Source: Nannochloropsis salina CCMP1776 (Eukaryota > Sar > Eustigmatophyceae > Eustigmatales > Monodopsidaceae). Taken from it: a stretch of 64,000 nt of DNA. The stretch is taken from positions 98,089 to 162,088 of the forward strand of contig SDOX01000119.1 in assembly GCA_004565275.1 (NCBI GenBank), in the 5' to 3' direction. Shown here one piece after another: positions 29,323 to 39,789 of this stretch (the first letter of the stretch is position 1; every line of letters begins with the position of its first letter). The notes under the pieces were generated by a model, which was given only the letters and a program-made list of their open reading frames with translations, searched no databases and was not told where the DNA came from. Position numbers and translations under genes: made by a program.

Positions 29323-30618
29323 ATGAAGCTCACTTCCCCATCAGCTGTGATTGCTGGAGTTGTTTTCTTCCTTTCCGGTAAACATTTGTTGACCAGCGCA
29401 TGGATAGGTCCTTTCGCAACAGCACCATCGGCCTCATTACCTCGGGACCCGCCACCCGTTGTCATATGTCCTGGTAAGCATGCATTAAACTCGCAATGCC
29501 TGGCAGTAGAATAGTCACCCTTTTTACTTTTTCGCGGCGCTAAACAATGCGTCTCCAAGCCTCCCCGCCAAGCTCACTCGTGCATTTTTTGGGGTCCCGG
29601 CAGGTTTTGGCAATGACCAGATTGACTACCTTAATCCCAGGAATCTCGGCGAAGAAGCAGGCATGGTGCAGGCGTTACGCCGCCGTGGGTTCCCTGTTTA
29701 TGTTGTGCCTGTGAAACGCACAGACTGGCTGAAGGTGAGCATGTAAATGGCCTGGTCGGAGCCCGTGATGATGTTTCCCTCTTCCTGTCTAATCATGGAG
29801 CGGGTTAAAGCAGCGGCCCACAGCGCGCATAGGTGAATTCAGTACCTCATCTCATCCTGCTCATTTATTCTTTTTCAACTTCCTTTCTTTGTCCTCCCTT
29901 TCATCCCGCGGCCTTCCCTCGCTGCTTCGGCACTATCTCCCTCGTGAATGCCTTACAGTTTGCCAACGGCCTGTTCACGCCATCCTTCTGGTCTCAGACG
30001 ATGACACCCCGCGACCTCTCTTTCGGATGGTACTTGAACAAGGTGGTGCAAACTGTCGAGAGGGCCGCGTCGGAGCATCCTGGACGCAAAGCCTTGGTGG
30101 TCGGGCACAGCGCGGGCGGATGGCTGGCTCGTGCGGCCTTGGGGGACGGGGCATGGACAGGAAAAGCCGCCAAGGAGGTCAGAGACCTTGTTCAAGGTTG
30201 TGTGACGTTAGGAACCCCCCACTTGCCCCCTGCCCCGCCCGGCGTCTGTGTCACTCGCGGAGCCCTGGGTCACGTCCATCTCAACTACCCGGGAGCGTTC
30301 CTGAAGCCCCAAGGCCTTTTTTACATGACCGTGGCGGGGGTGGCCGTAGAAGGACGGAGAGAGCCGCGGGGGGCAGGGGGGAGGGAGAGGGGGGGCGGAA
30401 GCATCGAGGACTTCGCCTTCCGCTCCTACGTGCAGGTCTGTGGGCGGGGCGACGTGGTCGGCGACGGCGTGGTCCCCTTGGAAGCGGCCCATTTGGAGGG
30501 GGCCAAACAAGTGAACTTGCAGAATGTCTTCCACTCCATCAACGCGCCTAAGGCGTGGTATGGGAGCGAGGAGGTGATCGACTCGTGGCTGGGGGAGGTG
30601 GAGGGTATTCGGTATTGA
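29323..30618 (+). CDS. Alpha/beta-hydrolase (lipase-like, plant/cyanobacterial type)
   Basis: Putative lipase or esterase. Exons 29323-29473, 29604-29734 and 29959-30618 join in phase (1, then 0) to 313 residues. The N-terminus has a hydrophobic signal-like stretch (SAVIAGVVFFLSG) followed by TSAWIGPF. An aromatic residue after TSA could fit a stramenopile plastid-targeting site, but this is uncertain. The core runs VVICPGFGNDQIDYL, VYVVPVKRTDWLK, FANGLFTPSFW, and the nucleophile elbow is GHSAGGWLAR. The likely acid is in GDGVVPL and the likely histidine in FHSINAP. CVTLGTPHLPP is typical of the family. Homologues occur in plants and cyanobacteria as predicted esterases. The substrate is unknown. 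Confidence 0.82.
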
Positions 30619-32077
30619 ACGGGGAGGAAGGGACGGAGGCCGCGCTCGGAGTGGGACCGGGGGCCACGAGCTGTATTTTTATCCTCCAAAAAAGAGAGCA
30701 AGGCACTGTGCAATAGCAGAGGAGGGTTAGGTGAATAAAAAGCGTAATGAAGCTGGGATTACAAGGTGGAAGGAGCGTAGGTCCGTGATCTTCAAGAATT
30801 TTAAACTAGATTTCTGGCAATCAATAATGAATGTGCGCACTGTTGGGAAAGAAAGCGTGTTGCTGTGAAGGATCTCTCAGCACAGAAAATTGATAACATC
30901 CGTTGGGCTCATTTTCTCAATTATTGCTCATTCCTAAGCGCGTCTCTGTAAGGTTTTCCCAATGAAAAAGAGGCATTTCCTGCATTATCCCGGGTATTTC
31001 CCACTCGACATTCCAGGACGTGTACAAAATGGAGGCATCTCACGTTTTTCTTCAACCCCTTCACTTGCCATGCAAATAAATCCGTGACCTTTCCATCCAT
31101 TCCCCCCTCTCTCGTGGTTCCCAAGACAACGAAGGATCAGGAACAGCAGGAGCGGGGGAGGGAATAAAAGTCCCCAGAATCCCTCTTCGTCGGTGCATGC
31201 TAGCTTTGGTGCTGCTTTTTGAAGGTTGCCGTGGTGCTCTCAGGGCTCCCACCCCAAGCGCACGGCGTCGACAGCAGCCCGTCCGGGTGCGTGCACACTG
31301 GACTCTCGGGTGTCGCTCTTCTTTTGCTGTCAGGCCTTTCTGCCAAAGATAATTTTGCGATGCGTCTCTCTTGATGCCTTCTCTTGTGCGTGCCGTTTTA
31401 CATGCGGTATTGATCTCTCTTGTGAGTGCCATTTTTTAATTGCGGTGGACTGTCTCACGCTTTTTTGAACATTATGGTTGATACGGCTACAAACTAAAAA
31501 ATTACGCTGCTGATTCTAGCCATATCTGCATCTTTTCACACTATCTCGTGCACGCATGGACAATTCCAACGCTTGTCTTCAACGTCGCTACCGTATTCGT
31601 CCCATCGGTGGTACAATTTCAGCTTTGGCGCGAGGCCCCTTCCCTTCCTGCCCCCTCGGCTCCCAGGGCGGCAAGGGCAAAAGGTGCCCGTTCCGTTATC
31701 AATCGAGAGCAAACTCTCCATATTACTCCGCGACGATACCCACAGCACGTACTGAAATTCAATTTCTGTGCGTCTCACCCCCTTCCTTGCCTCACGTTTC
31801 CTTGCCCCCCTCCCACAGGGAGCCCACACTATGGTACGTTATGTACAAATCTTGAACCAGTCCGAGCACGCCGCGTCCCGCCCTCCTCCCTGACGGCTTC
31901 GTCTCAGCTTGGACCGGTACACACACCGATATGACATCTACAACATCCAGCGACAAACACCTGCTGCAGGTTGGCTGCGGCTTGGCTCCTGATAACCTGC
32001 GGCCTACCTTGAGTACGAAAAAGACCTGTCTTTGCCAGTCATCGCCGCCGCACGGTCTGTGTCAAACAACATTCCAT
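30619..32077. other. Intergenic spacer without recognised genes
   Basis: About 1.46 kb. Overlapping open frames at 31061-31432 (minus) and 31536-31934 (both strands) show no conserved motif and conflict with one another. No gene is called. Confidence 0.5.
30734..30739 (+). terminator. Candidate polyadenylation signal AATAAA
   Basis: AATAAA about 115 bases after the hydrolase stop codon. The position suits a 3' end, but the hexamer alone is weak evidence in algae. Confidence 0.3.
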
Positions 32078-32636
32078 TCAAAAGAGTCTGGCACTGTCGA
32101 CCCACAGCTTGCGATGCGCCCGCCAAGATTTGGGAGGTGGACGTTTGTATGGAAGAGGACCCCGAAGCTGCTGCCTGGTGATATTGGGCAGGAGAGCAGC
32201 CCCCCCCTGCTCCGCCGTCACATTCAAACTGAGAGTAACCGCAAGCCCCTGTTGCATGGTGATGACAGGGGGGATTTGGCCAGCAACGGCACTTCCCTGC
32301 AAATGTCTGCTGTGCGAGGGAGGAGATAGGAAGGGGGACGTTGAGTGTGATACGTGGACAAGTTCGACAAAAGCTAACTTCGTCTTGAAAAGTATTTAAA
32401 AGTGCCGTCAAGAGTGTCAATATCATGAAATGTGAACTATGTCTGGTACGCTGATGACAACAGAATAGCGAAGTGCAGCATGGGACTCGACACCCGATCT
32501 CGCCCTTTCCACTTACCCCCGCGGGCACGCCTGTGCCAGAAGGCGAAGCGGACGTAGAAAGGTTGCGGACGTGCCGGCCTGCGACTGATCGCGCTGCTGT
32601 CTGCGTTACAGACGCAAGTTGTCGGACGGAATTCAT
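32078..32636 (-). CDS. Small predicted mitochondrial protein (two exons)
   Basis: Exon 32517-32636 encodes 40 residues (MNSVRQLASVTQTAARSVAG, then RHVRNLSTSAS), a clear mitochondrial-presequence style: Arg/Ser/Ala-rich, no acidic residues, ending RxLSTSA. It ends in GGGG|GTAAGT. Acceptor TTTGCAG before 32296 keeps phase 0 and gives 72 more residues, ending GPLPYKRPPPKSWRAHRKLW plus VDSARLF, a basic tail like those of small mitochondrial ribosomal or respiratory subunits. I cannot name the family. An alternative acceptor eight bases upstream gives a Cys-rich frame that looks less protein-like. The total is 112 residues. Confidence 0.5.
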
Positions 32637-35496
32637 GGTACTTGCGTGAAAAATGCTTGTGCCGTGTCGCTTTCCAGAGCGCTTCTCGAAAGGTGAAGAC
32701 TAGGAAAGGGCTTGCTTCGAGGGAATGATAACAGTGGCAGACCGCGGTCTAGACCAATGCAGACCTGTAAAATTAAATGAATTATATGAGTGTAAAGGAA
32801 TGTGTGTGGAGTTTTTTAGAAACTTGATTTCTGGTGTCAGGAAATAGGGCAGAGGGTCTGTGAGTAGGCCAAGAGACAGGGCAAAGCTTGATCTCCGTGC
32901 CAACAGGCCTGGCCGGCGACAACACCAGCATGTACCTCCCTCATTGCTGCAAAAATAGTAATGTGCATAATCGTGCGCACCACTTATGGCACGGGACCAC
33001 CCTGATGATTGACATCGAGTTGCAAGACTTAAAGTATCTGCGGGTTATGGCGCCGACGATGGTCAAAGAAAGTGCCAGAGCATCACAAGAAGGCGACAGT
33101 CCCTCTGCCCCATATCTTTCGGCAGAACAATGCCTTTGGACACCGAGTTACCAATATTTCAACCCTACACACATGTTTCTGCATGCCTGACACACCATCA
33201 TGACAATTGAGGACACGCGCCTTTCATTGGATGGCTCTCCACGCCCCCCCGAAGATACCTCGATTCAAGAACTGAGGTCCAAGATCGATGTTGAGGCTGG
33301 GGCGAGGGGGAAAAATTTAACGGCGGGGGTGTCAGAATATGCACGGGCAGATGCTGCCGGAGCCCTCCAACAAAAAGCGGCTCGCGTGGCGACTTCGCTA
33401 AACAAGGCCACACACAGAGAGCGTGGAGGGATAGAGAAACTGTGCCCTTGTCAGTCTGACGGTTAGGTCATCTCTGAAGGATAAATCCGGCATGCCGTAT
33501 TCCATCTGTTGCACTTTAAGTTGGAAAAAAAGCAGATGGTTATGACCTGCTGTCGCTGTCATCTCCCACATCCAACGGGAAAGCGATCCGGCCGGGACAG
33601 GTCATCAGACGCACAACGGTAGGTAGAGTGCCCATTCTGTGAAGGCGTATCATCGCGTAGGTAGCATTCTCGAGACGAGAGTAGGACTCTAACGGGGGGA
33701 AATGTGTGGCTAATGATGGCAATGGGGGGGGGATGGAATGGATGGCGCAGGCACGCGCACATCTTAGGGAAGGGCATTTGTGTGAGAGATCCCTGGAGCT
33801 CGGTAATGGTACTCGATTCGAAGACTGATGAAATTTTACAACACACATACTGATAACTGCAATGTTAGTCACATGACATTGGGTTTTTGATCCTCTTTAT
33901 AGATGTAAATCATCTGTCGTACCTTTAACTGCGGGGGGTACTTCAAATTTTCTTTCTCGGACAAAATAATTTGAAAAATCTATATTTCTAGGGGGGAAAG
34001 CAAAAAAAATTGTGTGGCGGCAGCGATGGTAATAGAAGAAATTGATCGGACAGGGTCCTGTGTGAAGAGCTGTATATGCTGAGATATATGGTGGGATGCT
34101 CTATGGCTTCCCTCTTCTTGTGTCTTACACTTGTTGCCTGCTTTTTGCGACCAGCAGGTACGGAAAAGATACTAACATGCCACCAAGGGTATAAATTTAG
34201 AGCTGTTTACATCTTATGAAGAATGCCATCTGTCCCTTCCAAAATTTATGCTGGATTTTAATTCGCTAGAGCGCTTCCAAGCACTTTGTCAAGGAGACAC
34301 ACGAGAGACAATCAACCATGAGGCCAAAACAGCGGCACCATAACGTCTATTGTTGAGACAAATGATACCTTGAACTTGAAATTGAAAGCACGTCGGAGAG
34401 TGGAACGGAGGAAAAGAAAAACGTGTTTTTTTGTTTTTTGCGAGATGCTTGTGCCCCTTGTCGTCTTTTGTGAGAGCTATGCGCGGCATGTAAACCGCTT
34501 CTTGTTCCAGCCACCGAAGATACACCTTGGCCTGCTCAATATCATTATAACACAACTTCTTTGGTAATCCTGGAATTGAAGAAGATGTGCTGCCATGTCC
34601 GTGTTATCTTATCGCCCCGTGTAGTTCGTCTTCCCCGGACAAGATGGCAACTGTAAAAATTAATCCCATGGGACAGGTGTAAGAGATCGAAGAAAAGAAA
34701 TAATCCCTATAGACCTACGCCATGCACAAAAGTGTGAAGGCCTCCATCGTGCTGTACGCGTGATGTAAAGTGCCCTGTGTTTCAATTTTCGAGGTCTGCC
34801 TCTTGACGTCCTTCAGGAATACCCTTTCTGTCGGATGTTCCACTGCAAAAGCAGCCTTCATGCAGTTACGTAGAGTTTAAACTGTGTTGGAGGTGGACAA
34901 CACATTGAGGAAAGAAATTTTGGCCCGTCTGAGTTGGCATCACATCTCCCCATTCGTCCCTCTCTACTTGCCAGGGTACACCCGCATCTCAGTTTGTTGG
35001 GTTACTTGCAGATGGTTCGGGCCCGGCACTATCCAGGCATAACCACGTCACAGTTTCAAGCGCGACGCGTCACAGTTCTACGCGCGTCTTCCCTCTCCCC
35101 GTGGACAAGAATTTCTCCGAGCGGCGAACAACACCAAAGGCTACCCGGAGTGGATACAGCCGTTTCCTCTTACATGCTCCTACGAAGACACGGCAGCAAA
35201 GGGCAATCACCAGCGTTTGAAAGACCGGCAAATTCCCATTCAAGCCACATTAGTCGCTTGGATGCTTTTTGACTATACGCTGTTGTCATGCTTGATTTTC
35301 CAGCTGCGGTGGAGGCCACCACCATAACGTCTTTTTTCCCGCGCCCGAGCGAGGCAAAACGCCCAGCCGAGGTCGACTTGCATGCCCTCGGGCTCAAGTT
35401 CGACTCCTTTTTCCAACAGATTCTGATCCAGCCGCTCTACCAATCAACCGCGATTTTTCACACCGCGACACATTTTTATTGCATTACAGGACGCCC
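32637..35496. other. Gene-poor intergenic region
   Basis: About 2.9 kb, AT-rich in its middle. Weak candidates only: 33200-33466 (plus, 88 codons, listed separately) and an open frame from 35288 that may be an upstream exon (see findings). No RNA gene or repeat seen. Confidence 0.5.
33200..33466 (+). CDS. Hypothetical small protein (88 residues, weak)
   Basis: ATG-initiated frame giving a hydrophilic, Ala/Arg/Glu-rich, helix-prone product (SIQELRSKIDVEAGARGKNL, then AGALQQKAARVATSLNKA). No family is recognised and no flanking splice sites were established. It is listed only because its composition is protein-like in an otherwise empty stretch; it may be chance. Confidence 0.25.
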   Translation: MTIEDTRLSLDGSPRPPEDTSIQELRSKIDVEAGARGKNLTAGVSEYARADAAGALQQKAARVATSLNKATHRERGGIEKLCPCQSDG

Positions 35497-38400
35497 ATGT
35501 CGGCTGCGTCGCCTTCATCTTCTCGCTCCTCGACGGCCTCGCCCTCATCTTCCATCTCTACTTCTGTCACGTCTTCGATTTCTTCATCTTCATCCCCAGC
35601 CACCACCTCTGCTACGACACCGTGGGGAGAACGGCAGCGCCACACCCAAGTCGATGAGAAGACCAAAGGCGATTGGGTCGCTGTGCAAAAGAAAACTTTC
35701 ACTCGATGGGCCAATGCACACCTTCGTCGTCGAGGACAGGTTGAAATTAACGACCTTTTTGCCGACACAAGCGATGGCATCCGTCTTATGCAATTATTGG
35801 AGGTGATCGGAGGTGACTCCATCTACTCTTTGTGCAAGCGAAAATACAACCCAGCTCCGAAATTCCGCATTCATAAACTCGAGAATTGCAACCTCATCTT
35901 CGAATACCTGCGAAAAAAGGAACTGCAGCTGACCAACATCGGCTCCACCGACATCGTGGACTCGAACGAGAAGCTGATCTTGGGTCTGATGTGGACCATC
36001 ATCCTCCGCTTCGCCGTGGCGGAAAATGGAAAGCAAGGCTTGCTCCTCTGGCTCCAACGTTCGACGGCGGGGTACCCGGGCGTGCACGTTCACAATTTCG
36101 ATTTGTCCTGGACGGACGGCCGTGCCTTTTTGGCCTTGATCCACAAGTACCGCCCGGATGTGCTGCCTGCCGACGCGGTGAGCTGGCTGAAGAAGGAAGG
36201 TGGGAAGGAGGACGCAAAGCAGCAGGTGGCCCTCGCCTTTCAATTGGCGCGAGACGAGCTTGAGATCGATGCCTTGCTCGATCCGGAGGATGTGGTGGAC
36301 ACGGCCAAGCCGGACGAAAAGAGCATGATCGCCTACCTCTCCCAATTCTTCAAGTACGTGCTACTTTGGTTTTGTCGTATTCTCCTTCTCTTGGTGTGCC
36401 ATCATGGGCCCCACTGCTCCACGCCGCGCCCCTGATTAGGAGCAGTCAAGGTCTCTCCGCCCCCCGTTCCCTCACCCTCCCTCACTCTTTCCCTTCTTCC
36501 CTCCCTTCCTCCCTCCCTCCTTTCCCCTGCACCAGCAAATTCGCTTCTTTGACTCGGAAGCAAGCCTTGGTCGAAAGCATCGTCAAGGCCGTCGGGGTGG
36601 CTCGCAAACACGACACGCTCCTCTCGGACTATGAACGGGAAAGCCAAGAACTGAAGACGTGGCTCCAGGCGCGGACCAGGCGGTGGGAAGCGCTGGGAGG
36701 CATGGGGCGGACCACGGAGGACGTGAAAGCCCAGCTGGACGCGCTCCACGTCTACCGACGCGAGGAAAAAGTGCAGCAGAAAGCCAAGCTGCTCCGCTTG
36801 ACCTCCGTGCTGGGGCAACTCCGGGGCAGTCAGCGAAACCACAACCGCCCCCTGTACGCTCCCCTGCCTGGGATGGGGGACAAGGATCTGTGGGAGGAGG
36901 ATTGGCCGGCCTTGGAAGCGGCGGAAGGGAGGTACGAGAAGGCCTGCATTGAGAAGTACGCCGGCTTCTCCGTGATCGATTTTGCCCTGACGAAAGTGCA
37001 GAATAAATTGAGGTGAGTGGGTCAAAGGACGATGGGGGATCCCCAGGGGCAAAGGACGGGAGGGAGAACGAGAAGGAGGGGTGTGTGTATGTGTGAGATG
37101 TGACCATGAAGATATTGTCCTTGGCTATGATAGCTTTTAGAAGGCAAGGAATGCCTCGAATATTTGTTTTTCTTGTCGGGCCCCCTGGGTATTTTTATTA
37201 ATATATCTCTTCTATTCCCATGACCCTCGGTCGTGGTCTCAGCAAGCTTGAGCCTTGGCTGGAATCTAGGACAAGCTATTTCACCACGGCGCTTCCTCGC
37301 CCCCCCGTCAAGGGGAGCGACGGCGGGGAAGACGAGAATGGTGAGTGTAAAAGCGCTCTGGCCGTCAGTATTTCAAGCCTGGAGCAGCGTTTGAGCAGCC
37401 ATGCTGCATTTGAAAGCCAGGTGGACGTGTACGAGGCCTTGCTTTCGGAGAGCCGGCGCCTCTTGTCCGGGGAGCTCTCGGAGGAGCACGCTGGTGTGGG
37501 CCTGACCAAGGCCCGGGTGGCGGTAGCCGCGGAGACGATGGCAAATTTGAAGGACAAGGCCAAAGACTTTAAGGTTGGGGTAGAAGCTCGTCTGCAACTA
37601 GAAAAAAAATTGGAGCACGCAGCGAATCGTTACGTGACGCTGGCCGAGAAGGTGGGTTTTGTGGTGGATGAGGTGGAGGAGGCCATGGCGGAGCCCCTGC
37701 TTGGGAACAACGTCGAAGAGGTGGAAGCGTTGGAAAGCCGTTTTAGCACCGTTTCAGCCACGTTTCAGAACTTGAGTCCTGTCATGAAGGAACTGGCGGA
37801 ACTGAGTGCCCTGCTGATCGAGCACGGACGGGCGGATCGGGTGGGAGAAGAGCGCCAAACCACAGCACCAGCGGTGCTCTTAGCGACGCACATGCGCGTC
37901 GTGGAAGAGGTTTCCAAGCATACGACGGCCTTGGCCCAGGCAAGGGAGGAGACGTCACGGAAGGTCCAAGCTCGGGAGGCCTTTGCCACGGCAGCTCGCG
38001 CCTTGAACGCCTTTGTCCAACGCTTGACCGAGAAGAGCAATTTGGGCGGACGTCGATCCTCTTTACAGCCGGAGGAGGTTAAGAACGAACTAAAGTCATT
38101 GCAAGCTATATATGATGGAGAAGGAAAGACGCTCATGGCATCCGTGGAATCTGCCAGCGCTGAGCAGGAAGCCGCGGGGGTGGTGGCCAACGGCTTTGTG
38201 ACGGATACAGTCTACAGTCTTCGCAAAGCCTACGAGGATTTGGGAAAGCTCCTAGAAGCTCAGATCACGGACTGTCTGACCGCTGAAGCCGCCTTGATTT
38301 CCCAGACGGCAGAAAGTAACGAACAATGGAAAGAAATCACACGCGTCTTCCATGCCCTTGAAGAGGAAAAGCGGGGCGTCCTGACGGCCAAAGCTTTCAA

Positions 38401-38872
38401 AGAGGGCCTACAGGCTCTAGGGGTGCTTCTGGAGGACTCGGAAGCTGATGTCCAGTTCCGGAAAGTGGGGGGGAAGGAGAAGGTGAACGGAATGACACTT
38501 GCAGAGTTCGGATCGGTGGTGACTGCGGCTTTGACAGCAGGCTCATCGAGTGACGATATCATGGCTGCTTTTAAGGCAATCTCATTGTCGGAAACTGAGA
38601 TGGAAGAAGGGAAGGAGGGGTTGATCTCGGGAGAGGTGATCAAGGCCTCGTTCGCTGGACACGGGGATATTGCAGAATACATAGAGGCGCACATGCCCCA
38701 AAAGGGAACGACGGTTGTGAAGAGGAGAAGAACAAGAACGAGGGGAGCGGAAGGGGAGGAAGGAAAAACGGGCGAGTCTCAGAAGGAGGGAGAGGAGAAA
38801 GGGGAAAAAGAGGAGTTGGAGGTGCCAATGTTTGAGTATGCATCGTTCGTTCATCATATATTTGCGCGCTAG
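35497..38872 (+). CDS. Alpha-actinin-like F-actin cross-linking protein
   Basis: Cytoskeletal actin bundler. Exons 35497-36353, 36536-37012 and 37243-38872 join in phase 2 at both junctions to 987 residues. After a Ser/Thr-rich leader, CH domain 1 spans about residues 60-165 (KKTFTRWANAHLRRRG, DGIRLMQLLEVIGG) and CH domain 2 about 178-285 (LLLWLQRSTAGYPGVHVHNF, DGRAFLALIHKYRPD). A spectrin-repeat-like helical rod follows to about residue 800. The calmodulin-like C-terminus starts at EQWKEITRVFHALEEEKRG. Its loops lack the usual Asp ligands, so calcium binding is doubtful. A charged Lys/Glu tail precedes a final FEYASFVHHIFA. CATTACAG just before the ATG could be an acceptor, leaving room for a 5' exon. 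Confidence 0.9.
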
Positions 38873-39789
38873 AGGATGCTTAAATGTGGCAAATATAATG
38901 GAAGGAGACATTAAAAGCAGGAAATTGGAGGGCCGGGGAGATGCTTCACCACCAGCGACGTGTCACCGGGCTATGGCATGAAGCTTACGTCTTTCACTCT
39001 GGTTTCCTCGATTTGTAAAAAAATGGTACGAGACCAAGTGCCATGCCGCAGATGCCACCTTTTAAGGAGTTCATATGTACGTATTGGTGATGTGTAGAGC
39101 ACATGCGTGCTTGTGATCGAAACAAATCGCTAAACCAAAAGACAGTGAAACGATCTTAGACGACGTGTGCCCTCGATATCTAGCAAGCAGTCCTTTTCTT
39201 CAATGCTGTTGTAAATTTTTGGTTCCCGCTTGAAAATTCATTTACAAAACGGAGCCCCTCCCTTCAAACATGCATGGGCATTGGCTTCGTCACTTTCACA
39301 CATCACAAAGATGGGGCCTCTGATCCCTTATTCCCGAACCCTGCTTCTTCTTCCCGCTAACCTTTCTTTTATCCGCCAAAGCGAATCGTCAGCCCATCCT
39401 TTTCATACTCCTTTTCTTTGCCTGTTATAAATCCTTCGCTTGCCTTTTCACCCAGAAGTACCCAGGGAGATCCCACGTCGGACCTACATGTAGGGCCTTG
39501 GGGGCGTCGCTTCTGCTGCTTGGATCATGGAGGCCTCTTGAAAGCCATGGCGGATTACATGATTGGTTGCAAAGGTTTGACATACATGCTCGGTACTCTC
39601 TTTGACTCTTTTCACACCCAATACCCCTTTTGACACCTCCTCTTTTCGTCTTCCTGCATGGTAAGACTTCATTTCCCCTCCCGCTGCTCTCTCGTCCCTC
39701 CCCTGAGCCTCTGCCATTAACACTTAAGAATGACAGCAGCTCTTGATTCCCCTTTTATTCGGTTTTACGAAAACCACTGCTACCACCAC
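38873..39789. other. Convergent intergenic region
   Basis: About 917 bases between the ends of the alpha-actinin and SH2-like genes. Nothing coding or repetitive was recognised. Confidence 0.6.
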
